A stretch of DNA of 64,000 nt from Candidatus Ornithospirochaeta stercoripullorum (GTDB taxonomy: Bacteria > Spirochaetota > Spirochaetia > Sphaerochaetales > Sphaerochaetaceae). The translations under genes and the position numbers were made by a program. Where the stretch lies: the NCBI GenBank assembly GCA_017694595.1, contig JADIMT010000033.1, positions 1 through 64,000 of the forward strand. Direction: 5' to 3'. Shown here piece after piece: positions 49,105-59,839 of the stretch (its first letter is position 1; the number at the start of each line of letters is the position of its first letter). Below the pieces are notes generated by a model, which worked only from the letters and a program-made list of their open reading frames with translations, did not search any database and was not told the origin of the DNA.

Positions 49105-49703
49105 TTGCCATCTTCGCTTTCCTCAAGCACAAGAGATGTGGTTTTCCCGCTTTCGAAGTTCAGATCTGGATTTGAAGCTGAGGCTTCTGTCCCATTTGCA
49201 TTGAATACAAGCGTGAGACTCTTGCCGGGATTCTCTTCGAACATAGGAATGAAGACAGCCTCTTCTGCAGCAACTGTCGTAGATATTGCATCTTCGAAGT
49301 TCTGTGTCGAACGTGGATAGCTGTTTTCATTATAGCTCAGATGAACTTTCAGATCTGTGATTGTTTCTTCTGTACCATTCTTGACTCTTATCCAATAGCA
49401 ATCTGGACTGAGCGTGATTTCATTCCGGCCCAGTACATAGTGTCTTGTTGACTGGTAGTAATAGATTCCGTCGAGTGTCAGCTCAACCTCTCCGCTGTTG
49501 ATGACATCATTTTCCAGCTGGATGATTGCGCTTGTGCTATCCGGTTCGATTTCATACTCTTGTCCGCCAATTGAGATTGTTACAACGGAATCTGAATTAT
49601 TCCTGAACGAAACAGATTGAGGTGTACCTGTCAGGCCTGAGAGATCGCATGCAGAAAACAGTAGTGGAATGCAAAGTAGCAGAATGAGCAGTTTTCTTAC
49701 CAT
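49050..49703 (-). CDS. Predicted lipoprotein
   Basis: MVRKLLILLLCIPLLFSACDLSG lipobox; convergent overlap with thpR. Confidence 0.7.
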   Translation of the reverse strand: MVRKLLILLLCIPLLFSACDLSGLTGTPQSVSFRNNSDSVVTISIGGQEYEIEPDSTSAIIQLENDVINSGEVELTLDGIYYYQSTRHYVLGRNEITLSPDCYWIRVKNGTEETITDLKVHLSYNENSYPRSTQNFEDAISTTVAAEEAVFIPMFEENPGKSLTLVFNANGTEASASNPDLNFESGKTTSLVLEESEDGNYSIVPWVEAEDTENTGV

Positions 49704-49705
49704 CA

Positions 49706-51019
49706 TCACCTCATGCCAAGGAAGGCTTTGTAACATTCTTTTGCAGACAGCACATCTGATACCGCTGTAATTTCCCAAGGTGAGTGCATCGAGAGTACTG
49801 CGACACCGCAATCAATTACCTGCATGCCATACCATGCTGCATATTTAGCGATCGTTCCGCCACCGCCTGTATCGACTTTTCCCATCTCTGACATCTGGTA
49901 TTTCACGCCACCTTCATCCATAGCTTTTCTCAGCGATGCAATGAATTCAGCATTGGCATCTGAGGCCCCGGATTTACCTCTTGAACCTGTATATTTATTG
50001 AAGACGACACCTCCGCCAAGCATAGAAGCATTTTTCTTGTCATACAGCGAGGCATTAAGCGGATCATACGCTGCGTTCACATCGCTTGATAACATATATG
50101 ATGAGCGTAGCATGCGCCTGAGCGTAAGCCCATTGTAGCCACCTTCCATTCGTGCAAGTACTTCAGAAGCAGCATTCTCTAAGAAGATGCTATCCATGCC
50201 AGTTGCGCCGACTGAGCCGATTTCCTCTTTGTCTACAAGAAGACAGCATGAAGTCCTTTCTGCATTATTCTCTTCGAGCATCGCATCCAGTGACGTGAAT
50301 GCACAGACTCTATCATCCTGTCCATATGCGAGCACCATTGATTGGTCAAAGCCCATCAGTTTAGCTTTGCCTGCGGGAACGATTTCCAGCTCTGCGCTCT
50401 GGAAGTCTTTCTCATCCATCCCTGTGCGCTCAGTGATAAGTGAGAGTATTTTCTTTTTCGCAGCATCTTTTTCATCGCTTTCGCTCTCTTTGAGCCCGAT
50501 GATGAGATCCAGGTCTTCACCTGCGATGAACTCCCCAGCGCTCTTCTTCATCTGCTCCTGAGCCATGTGGGGAAGGATGTCTGAGATGCAGAAAGCAAGC
50601 TCGTCATCTTCTCCTAGCACAATCTCTTTTTTCGTTCCGTCTTTGCTTACAGCGATGCCGTGGATAGCCAGCGGGAGCGTAAGCCATTGATACTTCTTGA
50701 TACCACCATAGTAATGAGTGTCGAGGTAGACGATGCCTTCGTTCTCATATAGAGGATTCATCTTCACATCGAGTCTTGGAGAGTCGATATGGGCACCGAG
50801 TATGTTCATGCCTTTCTCTATCGGAGCGCTTCCAATTCTGAAAAGCGCTATCGATTTCGCATATTGCACATAGTAGACTTTGTCGCCGGCTTTGAGTTTA
50901 TCGACACTTTCTATATTCCTATAGCCTTCAGCTTCGGCAAGCGAGATGATTTCCTTTATGCATTCCCGTTCAGTCTTGCCGTTGTCTAGAAAGGCTCTGT
51001 ATCTCTTTATTTCGTCCAT
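49706..51019 (-). CDS. M18 family aminopeptidase
   Basis: GAHIDSPRLDVKMNPL, DKEEIGSVGATGMDS; start at MDEIKRYRAFL. Confidence 0.92.
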   Translation of the reverse strand: MDEIKRYRAFLDNGKTERECIKEIISLAEAEGYRNIESVDKLKAGDKVYYVQYAKSIALFRIGSAPIEKGMNILGAHIDSPRLDVKMNPLYENEGIVYLDTHYYGGIKKYQWLTLPLAIHGIAVSKDGTKKEIVLGEDDELAFCISDILPHMAQEQMKKSAGEFIAGEDLDLIIGLKESESDEKDAAKKKILSLITERTGMDEKDFQSAELEIVPAGKAKLMGFDQSMVLAYGQDDRVCAFTSLDAMLEENNAERTSCCLLVDKEEIGSVGATGMDSIFLENAASEVLARMEGGYNGLTLRRMLRSSYMLSSDVNAAYDPLNASLYDKKNASMLGGGVVFNKYTGSRGKSGASDANAEFIASLRKAMDEGGVKYQMSEMGKVDTGGGGTIAKYAAWYGMQVIDCGVAVLSMHSPWEITAVSDVLSAKECYKAFLGMR

Positions 51020-51116
51020 TTTATGCTCCGTACCTATGATAATAATCCTTTGTCCACCAGGTGCAAAGCCAATGTTTGCACCTGCGTGTAGAGAATCGAT
51101 GGAGATTTGGAGAGAA

Positions 51117-53012
51117 TCAGATGATAATCTCTTTCTCCTCATCCGCGAATGTGAGCGTAAGCACATTGTTACAGAGAGCTGCATTTAGAGGTCTCTTGCC
51201 CTTGTTGTCTTTTGGGGCTATGACTGTGACAACGCTTGTGTTGCCTTTTGCAGTGAGCACTAGCGTATTCACTTCTTTATAGCTTCCTTGTTTAGCGCTT
51301 GTTGCGATAAAGCCTTGCATATCAGGGCCTTCCTTTCCTCTTACGATTCTATGTTCCACATTTGCAGAAGGTACGAATATGCGTAGATTTGAATAATCGA
51401 AATCATCATTTGCATCATCATCGATATGCCAGAGTACATCCCATGTATGCTCCTTCTCTGCTTGAAGCGTGTCTTTGATGATGAAAATGCGTTCATTCCG
51501 CATGAAAAGCACTTTTCTCGTATGCCTTATCGATTTGTCTTCGAGATCTTTATAGCTCTCGCTGTACGTGCTTTCAGCCCATTCGATGTCATCAGCTGAA
51601 AGTGAATATCTGATGTCAGCTTTCTTGTTGATCTCATCATCGTGCCAGCTGTATGTGCTTCCTCTGTCCTGATCTGAGCCATCGACTCTTACTGTATTGT
51701 GTCCACGCGTGGAGAGTACATACCGTCTCATGTCGCTTTCATCGTAAGCATAGATGCCGGCTTCAGGCACAAGGTAGCGGCCGCACGCATAGATGATGAG
51801 ATTGAGCTTGTCTTCGTGCTGGTGTCCTCTTCCAAATGGGGCTGCATCGAAAAGCGCATAGACATCATCGTCTTTCCATCCACTGCGGAAGATTGCAAAG
51901 CCGGAATAGGGCAGTACGAGACTACTGTAATCTGGTTCATCGCTTCCATATACAGCGAAATCGATCTCCTTATCTCTGAAGAATCTTGTCTTCGGCGACA
52001 GCAGATCCTTCACTTTTGCTCTTGTTCCGTCGTTGATATCAGGGAGCGAACCATCAGGCATCATCAGCTTTGTGTTCAGATCGCATGCTTTTCTCAGTAT
52101 TTCCACCATGCTTTCTGGAAGCTTTACGCCGAAAGCTCCAGCAGTCTCCAGAAGCCTCTGGTAATTATTGATTGCCACGTTATGGTAATTGGTTGTCAGC
52201 TCATACTGGAATCCATCTGGGTAGAACTGCCTCTTGCACTCTTCCTCCATTGATGTGATTGCCGTCTTTTGCCATATTCCAGAATCTTTGAAGAATGGAT
52301 ATAGGATTGCTATATGCGCAAGCCCGTTCATCTCCATCAGAAGCCAGTTTGCAGCAGTCTTGTCATGCATTAGACGCGAGGCATGCTCATAAATCGATTT
52401 GAACCAGAGGAGGATCATCTCATCTGTGAATGAAGGGCTCTTCATGAATGAGTAGAAGATGTAAGGCCAGTTAGCACCCATCCTTATACCGCATTCGATT
52501 GTTCTCCAGCACTTGGTGTCCCTCCCCGATGTGCCTATTGCTGGCACTTCAGCATCTTCAATCCAGCTTCTCATGATAGCAATAGCAGAGGCTGCGATTT
52601 CCTCATTGCCTGTACGGTTGTATTCATGGGCCATCATCTTGATTCCATTGTGGCGCGATAATTGCCATGTCCACTCTTTGTAGCCATTGGCTGTCGGGTT
52701 TGCAAACCAGTCGATGCGCTTTTTCTCTGAGAAATCTCCCAGAATGCCTACTGATACGACTTTGAATGTTTCAATTCGCTTCACAGCCTCGCTATCGCTC
52801 TCTCCGGGAAGCTTGTATATGTTCTCAGGTTCCTCATATGGAATCGAGAAGAACGCCTTTTCAGTTTGTCTGAAATATGCTCTTGCATAGCCTGCAAAAG
52901 CTTTTGTAGCTTCTGCATAGTCACCGCTCTCTGCAGCTTTATGGATATCTGCAAGCTCGTCTGATAACGCTTCAAAGAATTCTTTGTCTGATGTTCTTGG
53001 ACCTTTTGTCAT
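51117..53012 (-). CDS. Heparinase II/III family protein (polysaccharide lyase-like)
   Basis: WRTIECGIRMGANWPYIFYSF, GRGHQHEDKLNLIIYACGRYLVPEAG, RGHNTVRVDGSDQ. Confidence 0.88.
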   Translation of the reverse strand: MTKGPRTSDKEFFEALSDELADIHKAAESGDYAEATKAFAGYARAYFRQTEKAFFSIPYEEPENIYKLPGESDSEAVKRIETFKVVSVGILGDFSEKKRIDWFANPTANGYKEWTWQLSRHNGIKMMAHEYNRTGNEEIAASAIAIMRSWIEDAEVPAIGTSGRDTKCWRTIECGIRMGANWPYIFYSFMKSPSFTDEMILLWFKSIYEHASRLMHDKTAANWLLMEMNGLAHIAILYPFFKDSGIWQKTAITSMEEECKRQFYPDGFQYELTTNYHNVAINNYQRLLETAGAFGVKLPESMVEILRKACDLNTKLMMPDGSLPDINDGTRAKVKDLLSPKTRFFRDKEIDFAVYGSDEPDYSSLVLPYSGFAIFRSGWKDDDVYALFDAAPFGRGHQHEDKLNLIIYACGRYLVPEAGIYAYDESDMRRYVLSTRGHNTVRVDGSDQDRGSTYSWHDDEINKKADIRYSLSADDIEWAESTYSESYKDLEDKSIRHTRKVLFMRNERIFIIKDTLQAEKEHTWDVLWHIDDDANDDFDYSNLRIFVPSANVEHRIVRGKEGPDMQGFIATSAKQGSYKEVNTLVLTAKGNTSVVTVIAPKDNKGKRPLNAALCNNVLTLTFADEEKEIII

Positions 53013-53081
53013 ATTCACTCCTACTAAATCATAGCATCAATCAGGATGCAAAGCATTTGCTTTCCTGTTATCCTTGATACT

Positions 53082-53906
53082 ATGAAAAAGAAGAGAGAAC
53101 GTATTCATAAGCTTACGTTGAAAGAGCAGATAAAGACAGCTCCTGGACTTTTTGCCGTCTACATCCTCCTCAGGACATCTGTTGTTCTTGTGATGATTGC
53201 CCAGATATTCAACAAAGACTGGCAGAATGTCATGCTTTGCATTTACTCGCTGTTTCTCTTTACAATCCCATCATTCATTGAGCGTAACTGGCATATAGAT
53301 ATTCCTGATACGCTGGAAATAATCATTCTTGTATTCATCTACGCCGCCGAGATACTTGGAGAAATCAGGGCATTCTATGTCAAAGTGCCTGGCTGGGATA
53401 CAGCGCTTCATACTATAACAGGATTCTTGTCAGCGGCTGTCGGCTTTTCCCTTGTTGATATCATCAACAGAAATGAGAATACAAAGCTCTATCTTTCTCC
53501 TCTGTATGTGGCTATTGGCGCCTTCTGTTTCTCTATGACTATTGGCGTGCTCTGGGAGTTCTTCGAATTCTCTGCAGATATGCTCTTTGGTCTGGATATG
53601 CAGAAAGACACTGTAGTCCATGAACTTCATACAGTCCTTCTCGATGAAAGCATGATGAACAAAGTTGTCTCCATCACAGGCATCACTGAAACAGCCGTGA
53701 ATGGTCAGGCACTAGGAGTTGGTGGCTATATAGATATCGGGTTGATAGACACAATGAAAGATTTGTTTGTCAATCTGCTAGGAGCTTTCGTCTTCTCTAT
53801 CATTGGATTCTTCTACATCAAAGGCAGAGGAAACGGAAAGATTGCCAAGCGCTTCATGCCCACGCTGAAAGGTAGAAGCGCCAGCGAAAATGGTGAAATC
53901 AGATAA
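53082..53906 (+). CDS. Integral membrane protein, DUF2238/YjdF-like
   Basis: Multi-TM; DTALHTITGFLSAAVGFSLVDI, GVLWEFFEFSADMLFG. Confidence 0.6.
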   Translation: MKKKRERIHKLTLKEQIKTAPGLFAVYILLRTSVVLVMIAQIFNKDWQNVMLCIYSLFLFTIPSFIERNWHIDIPDTLEIIILVFIYAAEILGEIRAFYVKVPGWDTALHTITGFLSAAVGFSLVDIINRNENTKLYLSPLYVAIGAFCFSMTIGVLWEFFEFSADMLFGLDMQKDTVVHELHTVLLDESMMNKVVSITGITETAVNGQALGVGGYIDIGLIDTMKDLFVNLLGAFVFSIIGFFYIKGRGNGKIAKRFMPTLKGRSASENGEIR

Positions 53907-55056
53907 GCTTCTTCAGATCATTGAGAGCTTCTTCATTGATTGATTCCCAAGGCAATGAGACATCAGTCCTGCCAAATGCTCCAAATGATGATGTCTTTCG
54001 GTATATCGGGCGTCTCAAGTCAAGTTGCCTGATCATTCCTTCAGGCCTTAGGTCATAATGCCTGCCAACCCACTTGAGGATTTCTTCATCGCTTACACGG
54101 CCCGTGCCATATGTGAAGACTGCTAGTGAGACAGGCTCTGCAACGCCGATTGCATATGCAGCTTGCAATTCGCACTCAGCGGCTGCGCCTGAATAGACGA
54201 TAGTCTTAGCGATATTCCTCAGAGCAAGGGAGGCTGTTCTATCGACTTTTGTCGGATCCTTGCCTGAGAATGCACCGCCGCCATGATGTGCATAGCCTCC
54301 ATAAGTGTCTGCAATGATTTTGCGTCCAGTGAGTCCTGTGTCAGCTGCAGGACCTCCAAGCACGAATCTTCCAGTAGGATTGATGAAGAACTTTGTGTTC
54401 TTGTCCAGAAGCTCCTCAGGTAGCTCTGCCATGATGATCTTTTCCATCAGTTCCTTTCTCAGATCCTCGAGAGCGATATCCTCATCATGCTGTGCAGAGA
54501 GCACGACAGCGGCGATTCTGACAGCTTTCCGGCCATCATATTCGACTGTAATCTGGCTTTTGCCATCCGGTCTGAGGAAGGGAAGAGTGCCTGCTCTGCG
54601 TTCCCTGCTTAGCGCCATCGTAAGCTTTCTTGAGAGCGCAAGTGCAAGAGGCATGCATTCTTCAGCTTCATCCGAGGCATAGCCGAACATCATTCCCTGA
54701 TCTCCTGCTCCTATTGTGGAACTGTCACCATAAGCAGAATCAACACCCATTGCTATGTCGCTAGACTGCTTATGGAGAGAGCATGTTATATCTGCACTGT
54801 CATCGAATCCATATTCGCTCTTTGTATAGCCGATGGATCTGATGACATCTTTTGCTATCTCTTTGTAGTCGATGTCCGCTTTAGTGGTGATTTCGCCCAT
54901 TATATGCACAGCCCCCGGCTCCGCTGTTACTTCGCAAGCGGAGCGTGAGAGAGGATCTTGTGATAGCAATGCATCGAGAATGCCATCTGCTATCTGGTCA
55001 CAAACTTTATCTGGATGTCCATCCGTTACTGATTCTGAAGTGAATAGTCTTTTCAT
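53899..55056 (-). CDS. metK: S-adenosylmethionine synthetase
   Basis: TSESVTDGHPDKVCDQIADGILDALL, GAGDQGMMFGYA, GGGAFSGKDPTKVDRT. Confidence 0.97.
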   Translation of the reverse strand: MKRLFTSESVTDGHPDKVCDQIADGILDALLSQDPLSRSACEVTAEPGAVHIMGEITTKADIDYKEIAKDVIRSIGYTKSEYGFDDSADITCSLHKQSSDIAMGVDSAYGDSSTIGAGDQGMMFGYASDEAEECMPLALALSRKLTMALSRERRAGTLPFLRPDGKSQITVEYDGRKAVRIAAVVLSAQHDEDIALEDLRKELMEKIIMAELPEELLDKNTKFFINPTGRFVLGGPAADTGLTGRKIIADTYGGYAHHGGGAFSGKDPTKVDRTASLALRNIAKTIVYSGAAAECELQAAYAIGVAEPVSLAVFTYGTGRVSDEEILKWVGRHYDLRPEGMIRQLDLRRPIYRKTSSFGAFGRTDVSLPWESINEEALNDLKKLI

Positions 55057-55066
55057 ATCACATCAA

Positions 55067-56431
55067 TTATACTGTTTTATCTTGATGCGTGCTATGCCAG
55101 ATTTCATCAGCGACTGGCTTCCACGCTTCTGCTGCTGATCTGCACTTTCCACACAGCTCATCCACGTCCTCTTTTGCTGCCAGATCCGTTGAGACGGCAT
55201 CTGTCGCATGGACCATTTTTGCCAGTGCTCCGTTGTTGTCTAGAAGCGGGCACGGTCTGAGATAATTAGGGGAGAATGGCTGAGAGGCAGCATATTGTTT
55301 GAAGAGCGGACTCTGCAGGACTTCAATCAGCGTATGCTCTTTGATGTTCATGTTCGAATAGTGGATGAACGCGCATGGTTCCGCATCTCCATTCGCATTG
55401 ATATGGAAGTAGTATCTTCCACCTGCTATACAGCCCTGGACATACTCCCCATCATTCCAGAAGTCCATTGTAAAGATAGGTTTCGTTTTCCTGAACTCCC
55501 TGATTCTCTTATACATGAATGCTCTGTCATCAGCTGTTGCCATCAAATCGGTAGGAGCACCGACTCCGACAGGTATATATGTAAAGAACCATGCGAACTT
55601 AGCACCTTTGTCGATCATCCAGTCAAAGTATTCTTCAGAACCAATCACATGCGCATTCTGATGTGTGTAACAGCATGAAACGCCGAATGGAAGCTTGTGT
55701 GCACGCAGTATCGCCATTGCTTTCTCGACTTTGCTGAACGTACCTTCTCCTCTGCGGAAATCAGTAGCGCTTTCGAAGCCTTCCACAGAGATTGCAGGAA
55801 CAAAGTTCTTTACTCGCAGCATCTCCGAGGCGAAGTCGTCATCGATCAATGTACCGTTCGTGAATGCCATGAACTGTGAATCGGGGTGCGAGGCGCAGAG
55901 TTTTATGATATCAGCTTTGCGGACAAGAGGTTCTCCACCAGAGAAGAGGAACATCCTTATCCCAAGTTCGTTGGCTTGATTTATTATCGAATCAAGCATC
56001 TCATAGCTCAGATTTAGCTTGTTCCCATACTCAGCTGCCCAGCATCCTGTGCAATGCAGGTTGCAGGCAGATGTCGGATCCATGAGGATTGTCCATGGTA
56101 TATTGCAGTTGTACTGCTCTTTCGCTTTTGCTTTCCTCCTTCCGCCAAGTATAGTTGCATTGATGATGAAATTCTCGAATGTCTTCATCCTCACATTTGG
56201 ATCGATATCAGTCCAGAAACTTCTGACAAGCTTATACCAAGGCCCATCTTTATCACTGAGATATTTATGGATGTAAGCCATCTGCTTTGAGACAGTCCCT
56301 TCTTTCTTGTCGAATTTGTCAACCCAGGAGATGACGCTTTCAATCGCTTCATCTGGGTCTTTGCCGTTGATGTAGCTGAGAACTGTTTTGATTGCTAATG
56401 CCTCAGCTGTTTCTTTCAGATTAGCTTTCAT
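55067..56431 (-). CDS. Radical SAM protein
   Basis: DPTSACNLHCTGCW (CX3CX2C), FSGGEPLVR, C-terminal cysteines. Confidence 0.9.
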   Translation of the reverse strand: MKANLKETAEALAIKTVLSYINGKDPDEAIESVISWVDKFDKKEGTVSKQMAYIHKYLSDKDGPWYKLVRSFWTDIDPNVRMKTFENFIINATILGGRRKAKAKEQYNCNIPWTILMDPTSACNLHCTGCWAAEYGNKLNLSYEMLDSIINQANELGIRMFLFSGGEPLVRKADIIKLCASHPDSQFMAFTNGTLIDDDFASEMLRVKNFVPAISVEGFESATDFRRGEGTFSKVEKAMAILRAHKLPFGVSCCYTHQNAHVIGSEEYFDWMIDKGAKFAWFFTYIPVGVGAPTDLMATADDRAFMYKRIREFRKTKPIFTMDFWNDGEYVQGCIAGGRYYFHINANGDAEPCAFIHYSNMNIKEHTLIEVLQSPLFKQYAASQPFSPNYLRPCPLLDNNGALAKMVHATDAVSTDLAAKEDVDELCGKCRSAAEAWKPVADEIWHSTHQDKTV

Positions 56432-56492
56432 AGTATTTTGCTCCTGCTCTGAAAATACAAGCTAAAGGTATTGGCGGCGTTAGACAGTGAAT

Positions 56493-57020
56493 CTATTTTG
56501 GCGTGAATCTTCGCAGAGAAATCCTTGATAACTCAATCAGATTCTTTTTCAATGCCATCAAAAACTGCAACGGACCTTCTGAAGAGGAAGACTTTATCCA
56601 TCTCCAGATGGCAAACGCTACCATATCCGAAGTTAACATCAGGCATTGTCCGCTGATTTCGTAAATGAAAATCTCTTCCACAGGTTCTCTCAGCATTTCT
56701 GCTATCTCGTTCAGCGTTGAGATAGAGATGGCTGCTCTGTAGAACTCTCTATCATTGTAGAGAAATCTGCACAGTGTCACTACAGAGTCCCATGCTTTAT
56801 AAGGGCGCATCTTCTTCTCAAGTGCTGCCAGTTTCTCGTCCATCATTGAATTGTAGAGATCTTCTTTGCTTTTGAAGTGGAAGTAGAAGTTCTTCCGTGA
56901 CATTCCCGCAGCTTCTGCAATCATTGTTATGTCAATCTGGTTATAATCTGTAGTGATAAGAAGCTTCCTGAAAGACTGTTTGAGACGATACTGTGAGTCT
57001 AAGTACCTCTTTGTTTGCAT
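56493..57020 (-). CDS. TetR family regulator
   Basis: N-terminal HTH: IDITMIAEAAGMSRKNFYFHFKSKEDLYNSM. Confidence 0.87.
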   Translation of the reverse strand: MQTKRYLDSQYRLKQSFRKLLITTDYNQIDITMIAEAAGMSRKNFYFHFKSKEDLYNSMMDEKLAALEKKMRPYKAWDSVVTLCRFLYNDREFYRAAISISTLNEIAEMLREPVEEIFIYEISGQCLMLTSDMVAFAIWRWIKSSSSEGPLQFLMALKKNLIELSRISLRRFTPK

Positions 57021-57125
57021 TCCCCCTCCTTTTTCCTGGATCTATTCTAACATGAAGCAGGAAAAATCGAATCCAATTGGACTCTCCACGTGGCAGAAAA
57101 ACTCTCTTCTCGTTATTATGTGTCT

Positions 57126-58328
57126 ATGCTTACTTTGGATACTGTGTATCAGGCTTCCTTCGCTTTGAAGGAAATAGCCCGTGTTACTGATCTCATACGT
57201 GCACCTCGGATGTTCCCAGCTGACGAGGTCTATCTGAAAACAGAGAACCTCCAGACGACAGGTTCATTCAAAGTCCGTGGTGCTTATTATAAAATCTCAC
57301 GCCTTAGCGATGAGCAGAAAGAAAAGGGTGTTATCGCATGCTCTGCTGGCAATCATGCCCAAGGCGTTGCGCTTGCAGCTTCCATGCAAGGTATAGATGC
57401 CGTTATATGCATCCCCGAAGGCGCTCCTATTTCAAAAGTTGAAGCCACTCGTGCTTATGGTGCGAAAGTCGAGCTTGTGAAAGGTGTTTATGATGATGCC
57501 TATAACAGGGCGATGGAGATCATGGAAGATACTGGAAGGACGATGATCCATCCATTCAATGATCCTGATGTCATTGCGGGACAGGGTACAATTGGATTGG
57601 AAATTCTGCAGCAGTTACCAGATGTCGATAACATCATTGTCCCAGTAGGCGGTGGTGGTTTGATAGCTGGCGTTGCTTTTACTGTCAAGATGCTGAAGCC
57701 TTCTGTGAAGATTTTCGGAGTGCAGTCTTCAGGTGCGCCATCTATGGTGGATTCTCTCCATGATCACAAAGTTGAGTCTCTTCCTTCTGTCTCGACGATT
57801 TCAGATGGTATTGCTGTGAAATGTCCGGGAGATCTCACATACTCGCTTTGTGAGAGATATGTGGATGATGTGATTACCGTATCCGACGATGAGACAGCTG
57901 TAGCGATTCTCGATTTGATGGAGAAACAGAAACTTGTCAGCGAAGGGGCAGGTGCGGTCTCTGTTGCTGCTGCTCTTTTCAAGAAAGTTCCATTGAAAGG
58001 AAAGACTGCTTGTCTCGTTTCCGGAGGAAATATAGATGTGACTATTCTTTCCAGAGTCATCAACAGAGCTCTTATCAAAGAAGGAAGGCTTGCTGATATC
58101 ACTGTGGAGCTTATTGATAAACCAGGCCAGCTTCTTGAAGTTTCCTCGATTATCGCAGCATCTGGAGCTAACGTCATAGGTGTACACCACGATAAGACTG
58201 GCAATGAGAAGTATTTGAATAACTGCACATTGCGCGTCTCGATGGAGACAAGGAACTTCGAGCATATCTGCGAAATCAAGAAGCAGCTTTCAGCGGCAGG
58301 TTTCCAGTTTGTCGGTGAAGAGAAATGA
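57126..58328 (+). CDS. Threonine ammonia-lyase (IlvA/TdcB type)
   Basis: TGSFKVRGAYYKI PLP motif, SAGNHAQGVALAA, PVGGGGLIAG, C-terminal ACT-like domain. Confidence 0.93.
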   Translation: MLTLDTVYQASFALKEIARVTDLIRAPRMFPADEVYLKTENLQTTGSFKVRGAYYKISRLSDEQKEKGVIACSAGNHAQGVALAASMQGIDAVICIPEGAPISKVEATRAYGAKVELVKGVYDDAYNRAMEIMEDTGRTMIHPFNDPDVIAGQGTIGLEILQQLPDVDNIIVPVGGGGLIAGVAFTVKMLKPSVKIFGVQSSGAPSMVDSLHDHKVESLPSVSTISDGIAVKCPGDLTYSLCERYVDDVITVSDDETAVAILDLMEKQKLVSEGAGAVSVAAALFKKVPLKGKTACLVSGGNIDVTILSRVINRALIKEGRLADITVELIDKPGQLLEVSSIIAASGANVIGVHHDKTGNEKYLNNCTLRVSMETRNFEHICEIKKQLSAAGFQFVGEEK

Positions 58329-59149
58329 ACTTCTTCTTCGATATTGACGGCACGATACTCCCGTTCGGCAAAAGCGCTCCTCGCAGTGCTGTTGAAGCTA
58401 TCCACGCACTCCGTGCGGATGGACACAGGGCATTCCTCGCTACAGGAAGAAGCCCTGTGGAAGTCAATCAAAGCGTTTATGATATCGGGTTCGATGGCGG
58501 GGTCTTCTCCGCCGGTGCCGCTATCATCGCAGATAACAAGTGCATTTATCAGAAAGTGATGAGCCGTTCAGAGCGCGATTTTCTGCTCTCTTATTGTGAG
58601 AAGAGAGGTTTTCGCGTGCTCGTGCAGACCATGAAAGGGACTTTCGTCAGCCAGAGTGATTTCGATTTTTGGCGCTCTGCTATGATCGAGCATACAGGTG
58701 CTGCTGTCTCATTGTCCTCAATTGTTATCGCTCCATCTGTTCCTGAGGATATCCCAGTCATAAAGCTTCTCTATGTGGCAGAGAATGCGCCTCTTGAGAG
58801 TGTGAGGAAGGATTTGGAAGATGAATTCGATGTCGTGGACAATACTGTAGGTCTTCCATCTTGGATGATGGGGGAGATTGTTATGAAAGGAATCTCTAAA
58901 GCTACAGGTATTGATAAAATCCTGAAGTACTATGGTGATCCGCTCTCATCTTCTGCAGCTTTTGGCGATGGCGCTAATGATATAGAGATGGTTGAATATG
59001 CCGAATACGGTATATCAATGGGTAATGCTTCAGATGAGCTAAAGGCTGTTGCTGACTGGATTGCACCATCAGTTGAAGAAGATGGATTGAGCTGTGGCAT
59101 CTCGCATGTGCTTAAAATCAGTACGGAACAATCTTCATGTGTTCGTTGA
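58325..59149 (+). CDS. Cof-type HAD hydrolase
   Basis: FFFDIDGTILPFG, LATGRS, AFGDGANDIEM, SMGNA. Confidence 0.92.
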   Translation: MNFFFDIDGTILPFGKSAPRSAVEAIHALRADGHRAFLATGRSPVEVNQSVYDIGFDGGVFSAGAAIIADNKCIYQKVMSRSERDFLLSYCEKRGFRVLVQTMKGTFVSQSDFDFWRSAMIEHTGAAVSLSSIVIAPSVPEDIPVIKLLYVAENAPLESVRKDLEDEFDVVDNTVGLPSWMMGEIVMKGISKATGIDKILKYYGDPLSSSAAFGDGANDIEMVEYAEYGISMGNASDELKAVADWIAPSVEEDGLSCGISHVLKISTEQSSCVR

Positions 59150-59230
59150 ACGTTAATAATAAGTGAACAATTTTCTTTTATTCTGTAACAATCCGTACTA
59201 AACTATTATAAACAATAATGGAGGCAGAGA

Positions 59231-59839
59231 ATGGAGGAAAAGAAACGAACGAAGGCCGAATACCGAAGCTCGCTCAGATCCAAGCGCCTCATAAGGGAAG
59301 CGCTTATCACGATGATGCGCGAGAAGCCGTTTGATAAGATTACCATCACGGATATTGTTAAAGCAGCAGATATCAATAGAGGAACTTTCTATGCCCATTT
59401 CAAAGATACTGAGGAGGTTCTTGAATCAATAAGAAATCTAGCGATTGATGAACTCAAAGCGGCATTCAATGGTATGACTCCCGATGTTATTCTCGCAAAT
59501 CCGCGTCCGCTTTTTGAGGCGCTGACAGAATTAGTGAAAAAAGATAAGGAATATTATCGTCTGATATTCGATGTCGAGAGCTTCAAACAGGCTGTGCTGG
59601 ATACACGTTTTCAGCTGATTGATTATTTTATGAACGCTACAGCTGTGCAGAATATGGCTTCAAGTCAGCAGAACAGGGCAAAAATCAGCGGCATCTTTGA
59701 TTTTCTGATCACTGGTATAATCGGTACATTCTCAGATGTCTTGAAAGACAATATCTCACTGCCTTATGACTACCTCCCAGAGCTTCTTACAGCAATGACA
59801 GGAGGAGCCATTCGCCAGGTCTCAGAGCTGATCAGATGA
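59231..59839 (+). CDS. TetR family regulator
   Basis: KITITDIVKAADINRGTFYAHFKDTEEV. Confidence 0.88.
   Translation: MEEKKRTKAEYRSSLRSKRLIREALITMMREKPFDKITITDIVKAADINRGTFYAHFKDTEEVLESIRNLAIDELKAAFNGMTPDVILANPRPLFEALTELVKKDKEYYRLIFDVESFKQAVLDTRFQLIDYFMNATAVQNMASSQQNRAKISGIFDFLITGIIGTFSDVLKDNISLPYDYLPELLTAMTGGAIRQVSELIR

Noticed and set aside
57764-58471. 235-aa minus-strand ORF opposite threonine ammonia-lyase
   Set aside because: Antisense to two recognised genes.
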